64,000 nt of DNA. Source: Ferdinandcohnia sp036965045 (GTDB lineage: Bacteria > Bacillota > Bacilli > Bacillales > Bacillaceae_L). This document shows positions 9,187 through 18,143 of this stretch, piece by piece (position 1 is the first letter of the stretch; every line of letters starts with the position of its first letter). A program made the translations under genes and the position numbers. Location of the stretch: assembly GCF_036965045.1 (NCBI RefSeq), contig NZ_JBALOV010000031.1, positions 1 to 64,000 on the forward strand, written 5' to 3'. The notes under the pieces are model-generated. The model saw nothing but the letters and a program-made list of their open reading frames with translations. It did not search any database and was not told the DNA's origin.

Positions 9187-9269
9187 TGTGGATAACTCGC
9201 ATAAAACAAATCAAAACAGCCTATCCACATGTGGACAGACTGTGCGCAACAACAAAGAAGTTATTCACA
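9187..9269. other. oriC DnaA-box cluster, dnaA-dnaN gap
   Basis: A perfect TGTGGATAA at 9187-9195, CTATCCACA at 9221-9229 (one mismatch), and TTATTCACA at 9261-9269 (one mismatch). The perfect box flanks the trios, in the position expected to nucleate the DnaA filament. Confidence 0.85.
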
Positions 9270-9323
9270 GTATTCACGTTACTAGTACTTGTCCAAAAAT
9301 AAAAGATGAAACTAATTTTATTC

Positions 9324-10670
9324 TTAACCCTTTAACTGGGTAATGATTTCATTAATTTGTTTTTGTAGTTGAGTATCTGTTTTTAATAGGTTTGTAATTT
9401 TCTCATGAGCATGAATAACAGTTGTATGGTCACGCCCACCAAATTCCTCTCCAATTTTAGGTAGTGAAGAGTCAGTTAATTCCCTAGAAATATACATGGC
9501 AATTTGACGAGGGAATGCGATTGACTTTGTACGTTTTTTTGCTTTGAAGTCTTCCAGTTTTATATTATAGTGCTGTCCAACTACCTTTTGAATCTCAAAA
9601 ATAGTTATTACTTTTGGTCTTGAACTTGGAATAATATCCTTTAAAGCTTCTGCAGCAAGGTCCGCATTTATGTCTTTATTAATCAACGATGAGTAGGCAA
9701 CGATACGAATCAGCGCACCCTCGAGCTCACGAATATTTGTGTTGATCTGGTTCGCGATATAAAGCATGACTTCATTTGGAATGTCGAGTCCCTCTGCTTT
9801 TGCCTTTTTGCGTAAAATTGCAATCCTTGTTTCTAGATCAGGAGGAGTGATATCTGTAATCAATCCCCATTCAAAGCGGGAACGAAGCCTATCTTCTAAA
9901 GTTGGAATTTCCTTCGGCGGTCTGTCACTTGAAATGACAATTTGCTTACTTTCCTCATGCAAGGTATTAAAGGTATGGAAAAATTCTTCTTGAGTTGATT
10001 CTTTTCCGGCTAAAAACTGAATATCATCTATAAGTAAGATGTCGACATTTCGGTATTTGTTTCGAAATTCAACAGCTTTGTTATCCCGAATTGAGTTAAT
10101 GAACTCATTTGTAAATTTCTCTGATGAAAGATAGACGACCTTTGCATTCGGATTATGCTCTTGAACATAGTGGCCAATTGAATGCATTAAATGCGTTTTA
10201 CCTAATCCAACACCACCATATAGAAATAGTGGATTATAGGCTTTTGCTGGTGCCTCTGCAACAGCTAAGGATGCAGCATGTGCAAAGCGATTACCAGATC
10301 CAATGACAAATGTGTCGAATGTATATTTTTGATTTAGCATGTTTTGAGAGTGTTCAGCTGGTTCATCTTGTTTCGTAGCTTTTTTCTCAGGTGTTTTCAA
10401 ATCGAATTCTTCATCTAGTTGATTTTGAGGAATAATAAATTTGATTCCGAGTTCTGCACCGGTTAAATCATATATCGTTTCAGCAATAAGATGCAGATAT
10501 CTAGATTCTAGCCAATCTCTAGCAAACTCATTAGGAGCCGTAATAATAAGTGTATCTTTTTGCAGGGCATGTGCTTTTGTAGATTTCAGCCACGTTTCAA
10601 AGCTAGGTTTGCTTAATTTTTTCTCGATCTCCTGGAGTGCTTTTGCCCATAAATCTGCAATATTCTCCAA
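9324..10670 (-). CDS. dnaA: Chromosomal replication initiator DnaA
   Basis: A 448-aa AAA+ initiator. Domain I covers ~1-80, a short linker domain II follows, and the AAA+ core has Walker A GGVGLGKTH and Walker B LLIDDIQFLAG. Domain IV has the DnaA-box helix-turn-helix GGRDHTTVIHAHEKI. Two in-frame TTG codons lie side by side (10673 and 10670). I prefer the second, because homologues begin M-ENI and its spacing from AAAGGAGGG is better. DnaA-box clusters flank the gene on both sides. Confidence 0.98.
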   Translation of the reverse strand: MENIADLWAKALQEIEKKLSKPSFETWLKSTKAHALQKDTLIITAPNEFARDWLESRYLHLIAETIYDLTGAELGIKFIIPQNQLDEEFDLKTPEKKATKQDEPAEHSQNMLNQKYTFDTFVIGSGNRFAHAASLAVAEAPAKAYNPLFLYGGVGLGKTHLMHSIGHYVQEHNPNAKVVYLSSEKFTNEFINSIRDNKAVEFRNKYRNVDILLIDDIQFLAGKESTQEEFFHTFNTLHEESKQIVISSDRPPKEIPTLEDRLRSRFEWGLITDITPPDLETRIAILRKKAKAEGLDIPNEVMLYIANQINTNIRELEGALIRIVAYSSLINKDINADLAAEALKDIIPSSRPKVITIFEIQKVVGQHYNIKLEDFKAKKRTKSIAFPRQIAMYISRELTDSSLPKIGEEFGGRDHTTVIHAHEKITNLLKTDTQLQKQINEIITQLKG

Positions 10671-10849
10671 CAATATCCCTCCTTTGTATCACGATTCTAT
10701 TAAGTATAATGAGTCAAATGTATAAAAATAAGTCTTTATGCAGCCATTTAATCTAAAATGAATAAGGTTTTATAAATATACATTCTGGGTAAATTGTGAA
10801 TAAAGATATAATATAGTAGAAAAACATCTTTTCGACATAATCCACTGAT

Positions 10850-11113
10850 TGTGGACAAGTATTCATTCACAATGTGTAAAAACCTATCCACATGATATCC
10901 ACAATCTGTGGATAAATGAATTATGTTGATAACTTATTACGAGTGAAAACAAAACTATAATATCAGATAATGACTATATAATCAATGGTTTTTGAAAACT
11001 TATCCACATAATCTATACCTTGTGGAAAATAATTATCCACAACACAAGATGATGTGTAAAACTTGTCGATAAATGTTGTGGATTAAAAAAACTGTCGAAA
11101 AAAGTTGTCCACA
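10850..11113. other. oriC DnaA-box cluster upstream of dnaA
   Basis: Perfect boxes (TTATCCACA or complement) lie at 10907-10915, 11000-11008 and 11033-11041. One-mismatch boxes lie at 10850-10858, 10884-10892, 10895-10903, 10924-10932, 11077-11085 and 11105-11113. This is the dnaA-rpmH intergenic part of the bipartite Bacillus origin. The dnaA promoter should also lie at the left edge of this gap (10674-10850), but I could not assign it confidently. Confidence 0.9.
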
Positions 11114-11127
11114 ACCTAGAAAAGTTG

Positions 11128-11240
11128 AAACGCCTTGCTCAGAAATGAGGAAACTGGAAGCTCCGACAAAGAGGTGTATTTTACCTCTGCAGGAGGAGAT
11201 GAAATTTCTCGAGTTTCTAGTCGCTGGAGCTGGACATTTT
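11128..11240. repeat. Dispersed hairpin repeat R1, copy b
   Basis: Shares cgccttg(c/t)tcag at its left and cgctggagctggacat at its right end with the copy at 5984-6105. The interior has diverged but keeps a hairpin (agaggt/acctct) and outer complementary arms (agaaat/atttct, aaact/agttt). It lies between the origin boxes and the rpmH promoter. Confidence 0.65.
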
Positions 11241-11355
11241 AAAAGTAGCGAAAATGGGTATTTAGATATGGGTGAATTTTTAGAGGTAATTGCAGATCTC
11301 GACTTATTTTTCTAAATGATCATTTTCCATCCAAAATATAGTAGTTCAAATAAGG

Positions 11356-11385
11356 TTGACATCTTTTATTGGTTTTCACTATAAT
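11356..11385 (+). promoter_or_regulatory. rpmH promoter (sigma-A)
   Basis: Perfect hexamers: TTGACA at 11356-11361 and TATAAT at 11380-11385, with an 18-bp spacer. It lies 57 bp upstream of rpmH. Confidence 0.85.
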
Positions 11386-11442
11386 TAGTAAGACTGTCTG
11401 ATGTATAAATTGAGAGTTAATTCCTCAGGGAGGTGTCATATA

Positions 11443-11577
11443 ATGAAAAGAACATATCAACCAAGCAAACGTAAGCACAGTAAAGTTCACGGATTCCGTA
11501 GTCGTATGAGTTCAAAAAACGGACGTAAAGTTATTGCTCGTCGTCGTCAAAAAGGAAGAAAAGTATTATCAGCATAG
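11443..11577 (+). CDS. rpmH: 50S ribosomal protein L34
   Basis: A 44-aa, highly basic ribosomal protein. It begins MKRTYQPSKRKHSKVHGFR and ends GRKVLSA, which is diagnostic of L34. The ATG is preceded by GGGAGGTG. It is the first gene of the rightward replichore, in the universal dnaA-rpmH-rnpA order, with its own strong promoter and a terminator-like hairpin before rnpA. Confidence 0.98.
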   Translation: MKRTYQPSKRKHSKVHGFRSRMSSKNGRKVIARRRQKGRKVLSA

Positions 11578-11578
11578 G

Positions 11579-11606
11579 CCACTGAAAGCTCAGTGGTCTT
11601 TTTTTC
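11579..11606 (+). terminator. Hairpin terminator/attenuator after rpmH
   Basis: Stem ccactga/tcagtgg with a 4-nt loop, followed by TCTTTTTTTC. Some readthrough is expected to reach rnpA. Confidence 0.85.
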
Positions 11607-11638
11607 TAAAAGGACATGCCGTACGGGAGTTGTAAAGA

Positions 11639-11986
11639 ATGAAAAAGGAATACCGTATAAAAAAGAATCAAGATTTTCAAACGGTGTTTAAATCTGGAAG
11701 ATCTTCAGCCAATCGGCAATTTATTGTCTACGTATACTCTAGAGAAGAACTAGAGCATTTCCGCATTGGCTTATCCGTGAGTAAAAAAATTGGAAACGCT
11801 GTTACTAGAAATCGTATCAAACGATTAATTCGACAATTCTTTCTTGAGCACAAAGAACAGGTTCAAACTAAGGATTATGTAATCATTGCTAGGAAGCCTG
11901 TTGCCGAAATGAACTATGAAGAAGTGAAGAAAAGCTTGCTTCATGTCTTAAAGGTGGCAAAAGTGTTCAAAAAAGTCCCTAAATAA
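11639..11986 (+). CDS. rnpA: Ribonuclease P protein component
   Basis: A 115-aa basic protein cofactor of the RNase P ribozyme, which matures tRNA 5' ends. The RNP signature NAVTRNRIKRLIRQFF is at ~53-68, and FQTVFKSGRSS and RIGLSVSKK match the family. It is 52 bp downstream of rpmH's hairpin, in the conserved order before yidC. Confidence 0.97.
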   Translation: MKKEYRIKKNQDFQTVFKSGRSSANRQFIVYVYSREELEHFRIGLSVSKKIGNAVTRNRIKRLIRQFFLEHKEQVQTKDYVIIARKPVAEMNYEEVKKSLLHVLKVAKVFKKVPK

Positions 11987-12126
11987 GCGACTTTTTTGAA
12001 AGGAAAGAAAGAATTTTTCCTATAAAGATGGTAGAATACAAGGGTACATATTGATTTTCTTCGAATGAATATGTTTTCAAATATATATATTTACCTTTAG
12101 ATATTTAGAACTAGGAGGAAAAGTAG

Positions 12127-12900
12127 TTGAAAAGGCGAATATTATTAATAAGTGCGCTAATAGGGTTGGTTCTTCTATTATCTGGGTGTGCCCAAATCAA
12201 TGAACCGATTACCGCTGAAAGCGAAGGGGTATGGAACAAATACTTTGTTTATCCATTATCTTGGCTGATTACTTATTTTGCTGAACTAACAAGTAATAGC
12301 TATGGTTTAGCAATTATCATCGTAACTCTTTTAATTCGTTTTGCTTTATTGCCATTAATGATTAAACAAACAAAAAGTTCAAAAGCAATGCAAGCAATTC
12401 AACCTGAATTAAAGGAACTACGTGAAAAGTATAGCTCAAAGGACCAAGCAACACAGCAAAAACTGCAACAAGAAACGATGCAGCTATTCCAAAAGCATGG
12501 TGTCAATCCACTAGCGGGATGCTTCCCATTATTGATTCAAATGCCAATTCTAATTGGTTTCTACCATGCGATTATGAGAACGAGAGAAATTGCTGAACAC
12601 AACTTCTTATGGTTTGACTTAGGTGAATCAGATCCATATTATATACTTCCTTTAGTTGCTGGTGTGACAACATTCATTCAGCAAAAAATTACAATGGTGG
12701 GCATGGATAATAACCCACAAATGGCAATGATGCTATGGTTAATGCCTATTATGATTGTTGTCTTTGCAATCAGCTTCCCAGCAGCTTTATCATTATACTG
12801 GGTAGTAGGTAATATCTTTATGATTGTTCAAACAATATTAATTAAAGGTCCAGATATTAGAGCAGCTAAATCTGGCAATGCGGGAGGAGCCAAAAAGTGA
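12127..12900 (+). CDS. yidC: Membrane insertase YidC/SpoIIIJ (lipoprotein)
   Basis: A 257-aa YidC/Oxa1 insertase that places proteins in the membrane and in B. subtilis (SpoIIIJ) is needed for forespore sigma-G activation. The lipobox LLLSGC puts the lipidated Cys at ~21. About five membrane segments follow. The family motifs SSKAMQAIQPELKELREKY and PLAGCFPLLIQMPILIGFY are present. The start is TTG after CTAGGAGGAAAA. The stop overlaps the GTG of jag. Confidence 0.95.
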   Translation: MKRRILLISALIGLVLLLSGCAQINEPITAESEGVWNKYFVYPLSWLITYFAELTSNSYGLAIIIVTLLIRFALLPLMIKQTKSSKAMQAIQPELKELREKYSSKDQATQQKLQQETMQLFQKHGVNPLAGCFPLLIQMPILIGFYHAIMRTREIAEHNFLWFDLGESDPYYILPLVAGVTTFIQQKITMVGMDNNPQMAMMLWLMPIMIVVFAISFPAALSLYWVVGNIFMIVQTILIKGPDIRAAKSGNAGGAKK

Positions 12901-13517
12901 AACAAGTAACTGCTACAGGGCAAACCGTCGATGAAGCAGTAGAATCAGCTTTAGCTCAATTAAGTACAACAAGAGACCGCACCGAAATACAAATCATCGA
13001 TGAGGGTAAAAAAGGAATATTTGGGATTTTCGGAACGAAACCTGCAGTTGTAAAAGTAACTGTAAAAATGGATCCAGTAGAAGAGGCACAGAAGTTTTTA
13101 GAAAAAGTTGTCTCGTCAATGGGGGTTCAAGCTACGTTGGATGTTACGAGAAATGGTAAAAATGTAACATTCCAATTATCCGGTGAAAAAATAGCTGTTT
13201 TAATAGGGAAAAGGGGTCAAACCCTTAATTCACTCCAATATTTAACACAACTGGTTGCAAATCGATTTTCAGATCATTATTTAAACATAGTGGTAGATGC
13301 TGAAAATTATCGTGGTCGTCGTGAAGAAACCTTGGTTCAACTAGCCGAAAGACTTGCTGATAAGGTAAGTCGAACAAAGCAAGATGTTAAATTAGAGCCA
13401 ATGCCATCGTACGAGCGTAAGGTTATTCATACAGCCCTTGCAAATCATGCAAAGGTTAAAACATCTTCAAGTGGCTCAGATCCAAACAGACATATTGTGA
13501 TTTCACCAGCAGAATAA
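12897..13517 (+). CDS. jag: RNA-binding protein Jag/KhpB
   Basis: A 206-aa protein with an N-terminal Jag_N domain (KQVTATGQTVDEAVE...KKGIFGIFGTKPA), a central KH domain with the loop LIGKRGQTLNSLQYLTQLV, and a C-terminal R3H domain (AERLADKVSRTKQ...). It binds RNA and is linked to cell elongation and sporulation in Firmicutes. GTG start overlaps the yidC stop by 4 bp, indicating translational coupling. A strong terminator follows. Confidence 0.95.
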   Translation: MKQVTATGQTVDEAVESALAQLSTTRDRTEIQIIDEGKKGIFGIFGTKPAVVKVTVKMDPVEEAQKFLEKVVSSMGVQATLDVTRNGKNVTFQLSGEKIAVLIGKRGQTLNSLQYLTQLVANRFSDHYLNIVVDAENYRGRREETLVQLAERLADKVSRTKQDVKLEPMPSYERKVIHTALANHAKVKTSSSGSDPNRHIVISPAE

Positions 13518-13530
13518 TGTAGTAAAAGAT

Positions 13531-13556
13531 ACCTAGGCGTTTGCCTAGGTTTTTTT
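13531..13556 (+). terminator. jag terminator
   Basis: Perfect 8-bp stem acctaggc/gcctaggt with a gttt loop and a seven-T tail. Confidence 0.92.
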
Positions 13557-13660
13557 GTGCCTTTTTTTATGAGGATTGTTCTTGGTCTTTTTAAAGAACA
13601 AGTTGTTATAGTACAGGTGTTTTGTTTAATTGTTGCAGGAAGTTGAATTCTTCATTATTG

Positions 13661-13769
13661 TTATTCACATGTGGATAAGATAAAATGGAGTGTAGTTTAT
13701 TTTGAGGAGACAAGGATTTGTTTTCCTTGTGGACAAATAGGCAATACTAGCAAATGAGAGTTATTCACA
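13661..13769. promoter_or_regulatory. DnaA-box cluster upstream of mnmE
   Basis: TTATTCACA 13661-13669, a perfect TGTGGATAA 13670-13678 directly abutting it, TGTGGACAA 13728-13736, and TTATTCACA 13761-13769. I recall that the jag-thdF(mnmE) gap is one of the DnaA-binding clusters outside oriC in B. subtilis. Confidence 0.75.
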
Positions 13770-13831
13770 GTTTTTATTTTTGAATAAAGCAGAAGTCATA
13801 TTGAAATGTTGATATATAAGAAGGTGAGAAA

Positions 13832-15208
13832 ATGGAGTTTGATACAATAGCAGCCATTTCAACTCCAATGGGAGAAGGAGCAATTGCAATTGTTCGATTG
13901 AGTGGGGATGAAGCAATTGATATTGCTAATCGAGTGTTTAAAGGGAAGAACCTAAAAGAGGTTGACTCACATACGATTCATTACGGACATATCGTAGATC
14001 CAGATACGGGCCAAGTCATAGAGGAAGTAATGCTAACCTTGATGAGAGGACCAAAGACCTTTACGAGAGAAGATGTTATTGAAATCAATTGCCATGGTGG
14101 ACTTGTTTCAGTAAACCGAGTTCTCCAGCTTGTCCTCACAAATGGGGCAAGGTTAGCTGAACCAGGTGAATTTACAAAGCGCGCCTTTTTAAATGGCCGA
14201 ATTGATCTCTCGCAGGCAGAAGCAGTTATGGATTTAATTCGTGCAAAGACTGACCGTGCAATGAATGTAGCCATTGGGCAAATGGAAGGGCGATTATCGA
14301 CCCTTATTAATCGCTTGCGTCAGGAATTACTTGAAACGCTTGCACATATCGAAGTCAATATTGATTATCCAGAGTACGATGACGTTGAAGAAATGACCCA
14401 TCGTGTGCTGCTTGAAAAAGCAAACATCGTACGCGATGAAATCATAAATTTATTAGAAACCTCTAATCAAGGGAAAATTTTACGAGAAGGTTTATCTACT
14501 GTTATTATAGGCAGGCCAAATGTTGGAAAATCATCACTGTTAAATAGCCTTGTTCACGAAAATAAGGCAATTGTTACTGATATTCCGGGGACAACTCGTG
14601 ATGTAATTGAAGAATATGTCAATGTACGTGGTGTCCCATTACGTCTTGTGGATACAGCAGGAATTCGTGAGACGGAGGATATTGTGGAACGGATTGGTGT
14701 TGAGCGCTCACGAGAGGTTCTGAAAAAAGCAGATCTCATTTTACTGGTGTTAAACCATGGGGATGACTTAACAGAAGAGGACGAGCGTTTATTTGAAGCT
14801 GTTTCAGGTATGGAAACAATCGTCATTATTAATAAAACAGACCTGCCGCAAAAAATAAATATGGAAAAAGTGAAGGAACTTTCGAAAGATGCTCCCATTG
14901 TTTCAACCTCTTTACTCGAGGAAAAAGGGGTAGATGATTTAGAAATTGCGATTTCCTCCTTGTTTTTTACTGGAAACGTCGAAGCAAATGATTTAACATA
15001 TGTTTCTAACTCTCGTCATATTGCCCTGTTAACGCAAGCGAAAAAATCAATTGAAGATGCTATTTCGGGAGTAGAGTCTGATCTTCCAATTGATATGGTT
15101 CAAATCGATTTAACAAGAACATGGGAACTATTAGGAGAAATTGTAGGGGATGCTGTTCACGAAAGTTTAATTAATCAGCTATTCTCACAATTTTGTTTAG
15201 GAAAATAG
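13832..15208 (+). CDS. mnmE: tRNA U34 modification GTPase MnmE (TrmE)
   Basis: A 458-aa protein that, with MnmG, installs the (carboxymethyl)aminomethyl group on U34 of tRNAs. It has an N-terminal folate-binding domain and a helical domain with an embedded G domain: GRPNVGKSS (G1, ~225), DIPGTTRD, DTAGI, NKTD. The C-terminal catalytic motif FCLGK ends the protein (FCIGK in many homologues). It is the first gene of mnmE-mnmG-rsmG. Confidence 0.97.
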   Translation: MEFDTIAAISTPMGEGAIAIVRLSGDEAIDIANRVFKGKNLKEVDSHTIHYGHIVDPDTGQVIEEVMLTLMRGPKTFTREDVIEINCHGGLVSVNRVLQLVLTNGARLAEPGEFTKRAFLNGRIDLSQAEAVMDLIRAKTDRAMNVAIGQMEGRLSTLINRLRQELLETLAHIEVNIDYPEYDDVEEMTHRVLLEKANIVRDEIINLLETSNQGKILREGLSTVIIGRPNVGKSSLLNSLVHENKAIVTDIPGTTRDVIEEYVNVRGVPLRLVDTAGIRETEDIVERIGVERSREVLKKADLILLVLNHGDDLTEEDERLFEAVSGMETIVIINKTDLPQKINMEKVKELSKDAPIVSTSLLEEKGVDDLEIAISSLFFTGNVEANDLTYVSNSRHIALLTQAKKSIEDAISGVESDLPIDMVQIDLTRTWELLGEIVGDAVHESLINQLFSQFCLGK

Positions 15209-15283
15209 ATAATAAGTATGAGTCAAAGGGAGTTGTCATGATCTACTGCCTTTTTGAACATCCTTAAAGAGGAGGAAGTAACA

Positions 15284-17167
15284 TTGAGCTTTGAAGCTGG
15301 AAATTATGATGTCATCGTCATTGGTGCCGGGCATGCGGGCAGTGAAGCAGGTTTAGCCTCAGCTCGTCTAGGTGCAAAAACACTGATGATTACAATCAAT
15401 TTAGATATGGTTGCATTTATGCCATGTAATCCATCCATAGGTGGACCCGCAAAAGGAACAGTTGTCCGTGAAATCGATGCCTTAGGCGGCGAAATGGCAA
15501 AAAATATTGATAAAACACATATTCAAATGAGAATGCTGAACACGGGTAAGGGCCCAGCTGTCCGTGCATTACGTGCACAGGCAGATAAGTTTTCCTATCA
15601 GCACGAAATGAAAAAAACATTAGAAAATGAGCCGAATTTAACTCTTGTTCAAGGAATGGTGGAACGTTTAATCGTTGAGGACGATATTTGTAAGGGTGTT
15701 ATTACGAAAACGGGTGCCACTTACCATGCCAAAACAGTTGTTATTACAACTGGCACCTTTTTACGTGGTGAAATCATTATTGGTGAATTAAAGTACTCTA
15801 GTGGACCAAATAACCAACAACCGTCTATCAAGCTGTCTGAGCAACTTGAGGAGTTAGGCTTTACTTTAGTACGATTTAAGACGGGGACACCACCACGTGT
15901 AAACAGTCATACGATCGACTATAGTAAAACGGAAATCCAGCCTGGTGATGAGACACCTAGAGCTTTTTCATATGAAACGACAAAATACATCACCGATCAG
16001 CTTCCATGCTGGTTAACATATACAAGTGAAAAAACACACCAAATTATTGATGAGAATTTACATCGTTCCCCGATGTATTCCGGAATGATTAAAGGTTCTG
16101 GACCACGTTACTGCCCATCAATTGAGGATAAGGTAGTGCGTTTCCATGATAAGCCTAGACATCAAATTTTTCTAGAGCCTGAAGGAAGAAACACACAGGA
16201 GGTCTATGTTCAAGGGCTTTCTACAAGTTTACCTGAGGATGTTCAACATCGTTTAATTGCATCTGTTCCAGGACTTGAAAATGCTCAAATGATGAGACCG
16301 GGATATGCGATCGAATATGATGCGATTGTTCCTACCCAGCTTTGGCCATCACTTGAAACGAAAAAAATTAAAAATCTTTATACAGCTGGGCAAATTAATG
16401 GAACGTCCGGGTATGAGGAAGCGTCAGCCCAAGGGATTATGGCGGGGATTAATGCTGGACGACGTGCTCTTGGTAAAGAGGAAGTCATCTTAAGCCGTTC
16501 AGATGCTTATATCGGTGTACTTATTGATGATTTAGTTACAAAAGGCACAACTGAGCCTTATCGTCTTTTAACATCACGTGCAGAGTATCGTTTACTTCTT
16601 CGCCATGACAATGCAGATTTACGCTTAACTGAGCTTGGTCATGAGATTGGGTTAATTTCAGAAGAAAGATACCAAAAGTTCTTAACTAAAAAAGAAGCGA
16701 TTGAAAAAGAAATGGAACGTCTTCAAGGAATTCGAATTAAACCAACAGCTGAGGTTCAAGAACTAATCCGTTCAGTTGGTGGAAGTGAATTAAAGGATGG
16801 TATTTTAGCATCTGACTTATTGAAACGTCCGGAAATGACATATGAGCATATTCGAAAATTAGCACCAAGTGATCAAGAGATTCATCCTGATGTTGCAGAG
16901 CAAATAGAGATTCAAATCAAGTATGAAGGATATATTCAAAAATCCTTACAGCAGGTTGATAAATTAAAGCGGATGGAAGATAAAAAAATCCCAGAAAACA
17001 TTGATTACGATGCAATTTCTGGTCTAGCAAATGAAGCAAGAGCAAATTTGAAAGAGGTACATCCTTTGTCAATTGCTCAAGCGTCCAGGATTTCAGGTGT
17101 GAATCCAGCTGATATTTCCATTCTGCTTGTCTACCTGGAGCAAGGAAAAATTGCACGGGTAAACTAA
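15284..17167 (+). CDS. mnmG: tRNA U34 modification enzyme MnmG (GidA)
   Basis: A 627-aa FAD-dependent partner of MnmE. The dinucleotide fold VIGAGHAGSEAG lies at the N-terminus. Family blocks MPCNPSIGGPAKG, MLNTGKGPAVRALRAQADK and GQINGTSGYEEA are intact. TTG at 15284 has a GAGGAGG site 8 bp upstream and yields the family length; another in-frame TTG (15254) lacks this support. Confidence 0.96.
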   Translation: MSFEAGNYDVIVIGAGHAGSEAGLASARLGAKTLMITINLDMVAFMPCNPSIGGPAKGTVVREIDALGGEMAKNIDKTHIQMRMLNTGKGPAVRALRAQADKFSYQHEMKKTLENEPNLTLVQGMVERLIVEDDICKGVITKTGATYHAKTVVITTGTFLRGEIIIGELKYSSGPNNQQPSIKLSEQLEELGFTLVRFKTGTPPRVNSHTIDYSKTEIQPGDETPRAFSYETTKYITDQLPCWLTYTSEKTHQIIDENLHRSPMYSGMIKGSGPRYCPSIEDKVVRFHDKPRHQIFLEPEGRNTQEVYVQGLSTSLPEDVQHRLIASVPGLENAQMMRPGYAIEYDAIVPTQLWPSLETKKIKNLYTAGQINGTSGYEEASAQGIMAGINAGRRALGKEEVILSRSDAYIGVLIDDLVTKGTTEPYRLLTSRAEYRLLLRHDNADLRLTELGHEIGLISEERYQKFLTKKEAIEKEMERLQGIRIKPTAEVQELIRSVGGSELKDGILASDLLKRPEMTYEHIRKLAPSDQEIHPDVAEQIEIQIKYEGYIQKSLQQVDKLKRMEDKKIPENIDYDAISGLANEARANLKEVHPLSIAQASRISGVNPADISILLVYLEQGKIARVN

Positions 17168-17209
17168 ACACAAAAGATATATTCGATTAACAGTGGAAGG
17201 AAATACAAA

Positions 17210-17926
17210 ATGGATACTTCATTATTTACATCTATGTTGGAGGAGAAGGGGATTTCCCTTTCTCCAACTCAACTGGATCAGTTTGAAACGTATTTTAAAT
17301 TATTGGTTGAATGGAATGAAAAAATGAACCTGACGGCGATTACAGAGAAGCCTGAGGTGTATTTAAAGCATTTTTATGATTCTGTTTCGGCTGCATTTTA
17401 TTTTGATTTTACAAAGGGTTATTCGATTTGCGACGTAGGAGCGGGGGCTGGTTTTCCAAGTATCCCATTAAAAATCTGTTTTCCAAATTTAAAAATTTCA
17501 ATTGTGGACTCACTCCAAAAGCGAATCACTTTCCTCAACGAGCTTTCAAAGGAGCTTCATCTCGATAATGTGACATTTTATCATGACCGAGCCGAAACCT
17601 TTGGGCAAAAGGGAGAAATTCGTGAATCCTTTGATCTTGTAATGGCAAGAGCTGTTGCTAGAATGTCTGTATTAAGTGAATTGTGTTTACCATTAGTAAA
17701 AGTAAATGGGACATTCATTGCAATGAAGGCTGCTTCAGTAGCCGAAGAACTAGAAGATGGAAAAAAGGCGATCACAACACTGGGCGGCAACCTAAAAGAG
17801 GTCCATCACTTTTTATTACCAATTGAAAATAGTGACCGAAACATTGTAATCATCGAAAAGAAGAAACCAACACCAAAAAAATACCCTCGTAAACCAGGGA
17901 CACCAAATCGTTCACCCATTAAATAA
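17210..17926 (+). CDS. rsmG: 16S rRNA (guanine527-N7)-methyltransferase
   Basis: A 238-aa SAM-dependent methyltransferase (GidB) that methylates G527 of 16S rRNA. The SAM-binding motif is ICDVGAGAGFPSIPLKICFP (~68-87), and the Rossmann-like core is followed by a Lys/Pro-rich tail KKPTPKKYPRKPGTP. It lies 42 bp after mnmG, probably in one operon. Confidence 0.96.
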   Translation: MDTSLFTSMLEEKGISLSPTQLDQFETYFKLLVEWNEKMNLTAITEKPEVYLKHFYDSVSAAFYFDFTKGYSICDVGAGAGFPSIPLKICFPNLKISIVDSLQKRITFLNELSKELHLDNVTFYHDRAETFGQKGEIRESFDLVMARAVARMSVLSELCLPLVKVNGTFIAMKAASVAEELEDGKKAITTLGGNLKEVHHFLLPIENSDRNIVIIEKKKPTPKKYPRKPGTPNRSPIK

Positions 17927-18143
17927 GCTGTGGTGGACGATTTTATTACATGTATATCATTGATAACCCCATGAATTAGTAGAAAGATAGTAAGATTTTT
18001 GTAAAATTCATGTTATAATAGAAGGAATGAGAGAGTAAATAGAGAATTATTAACTTTATTCAGCAGAATTTTCTACTTGTCTAAGTGGTAGGATGAATGT
18101 ACGGTGTAACGATTTACATGAGGCGGTCAACCCGTGGCTAAAT

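Larger units (their letters stand above)
13518..13831 (+). other. jag-mnmE intergenic region
   Basis: A 314-bp gap. It holds the jag terminator at its left end and a group of four DnaA boxes on the right. I see no coding sequence. The mnmE promoter must lie here but was not assigned. Confidence 0.7.

Noticed and set aside
11073..11315. 80-aa plus-strand open frame in the origin region
   Set aside because: It runs through DnaA boxes and the R1b repeat, has no ribosome site and encodes no recognisable domain.
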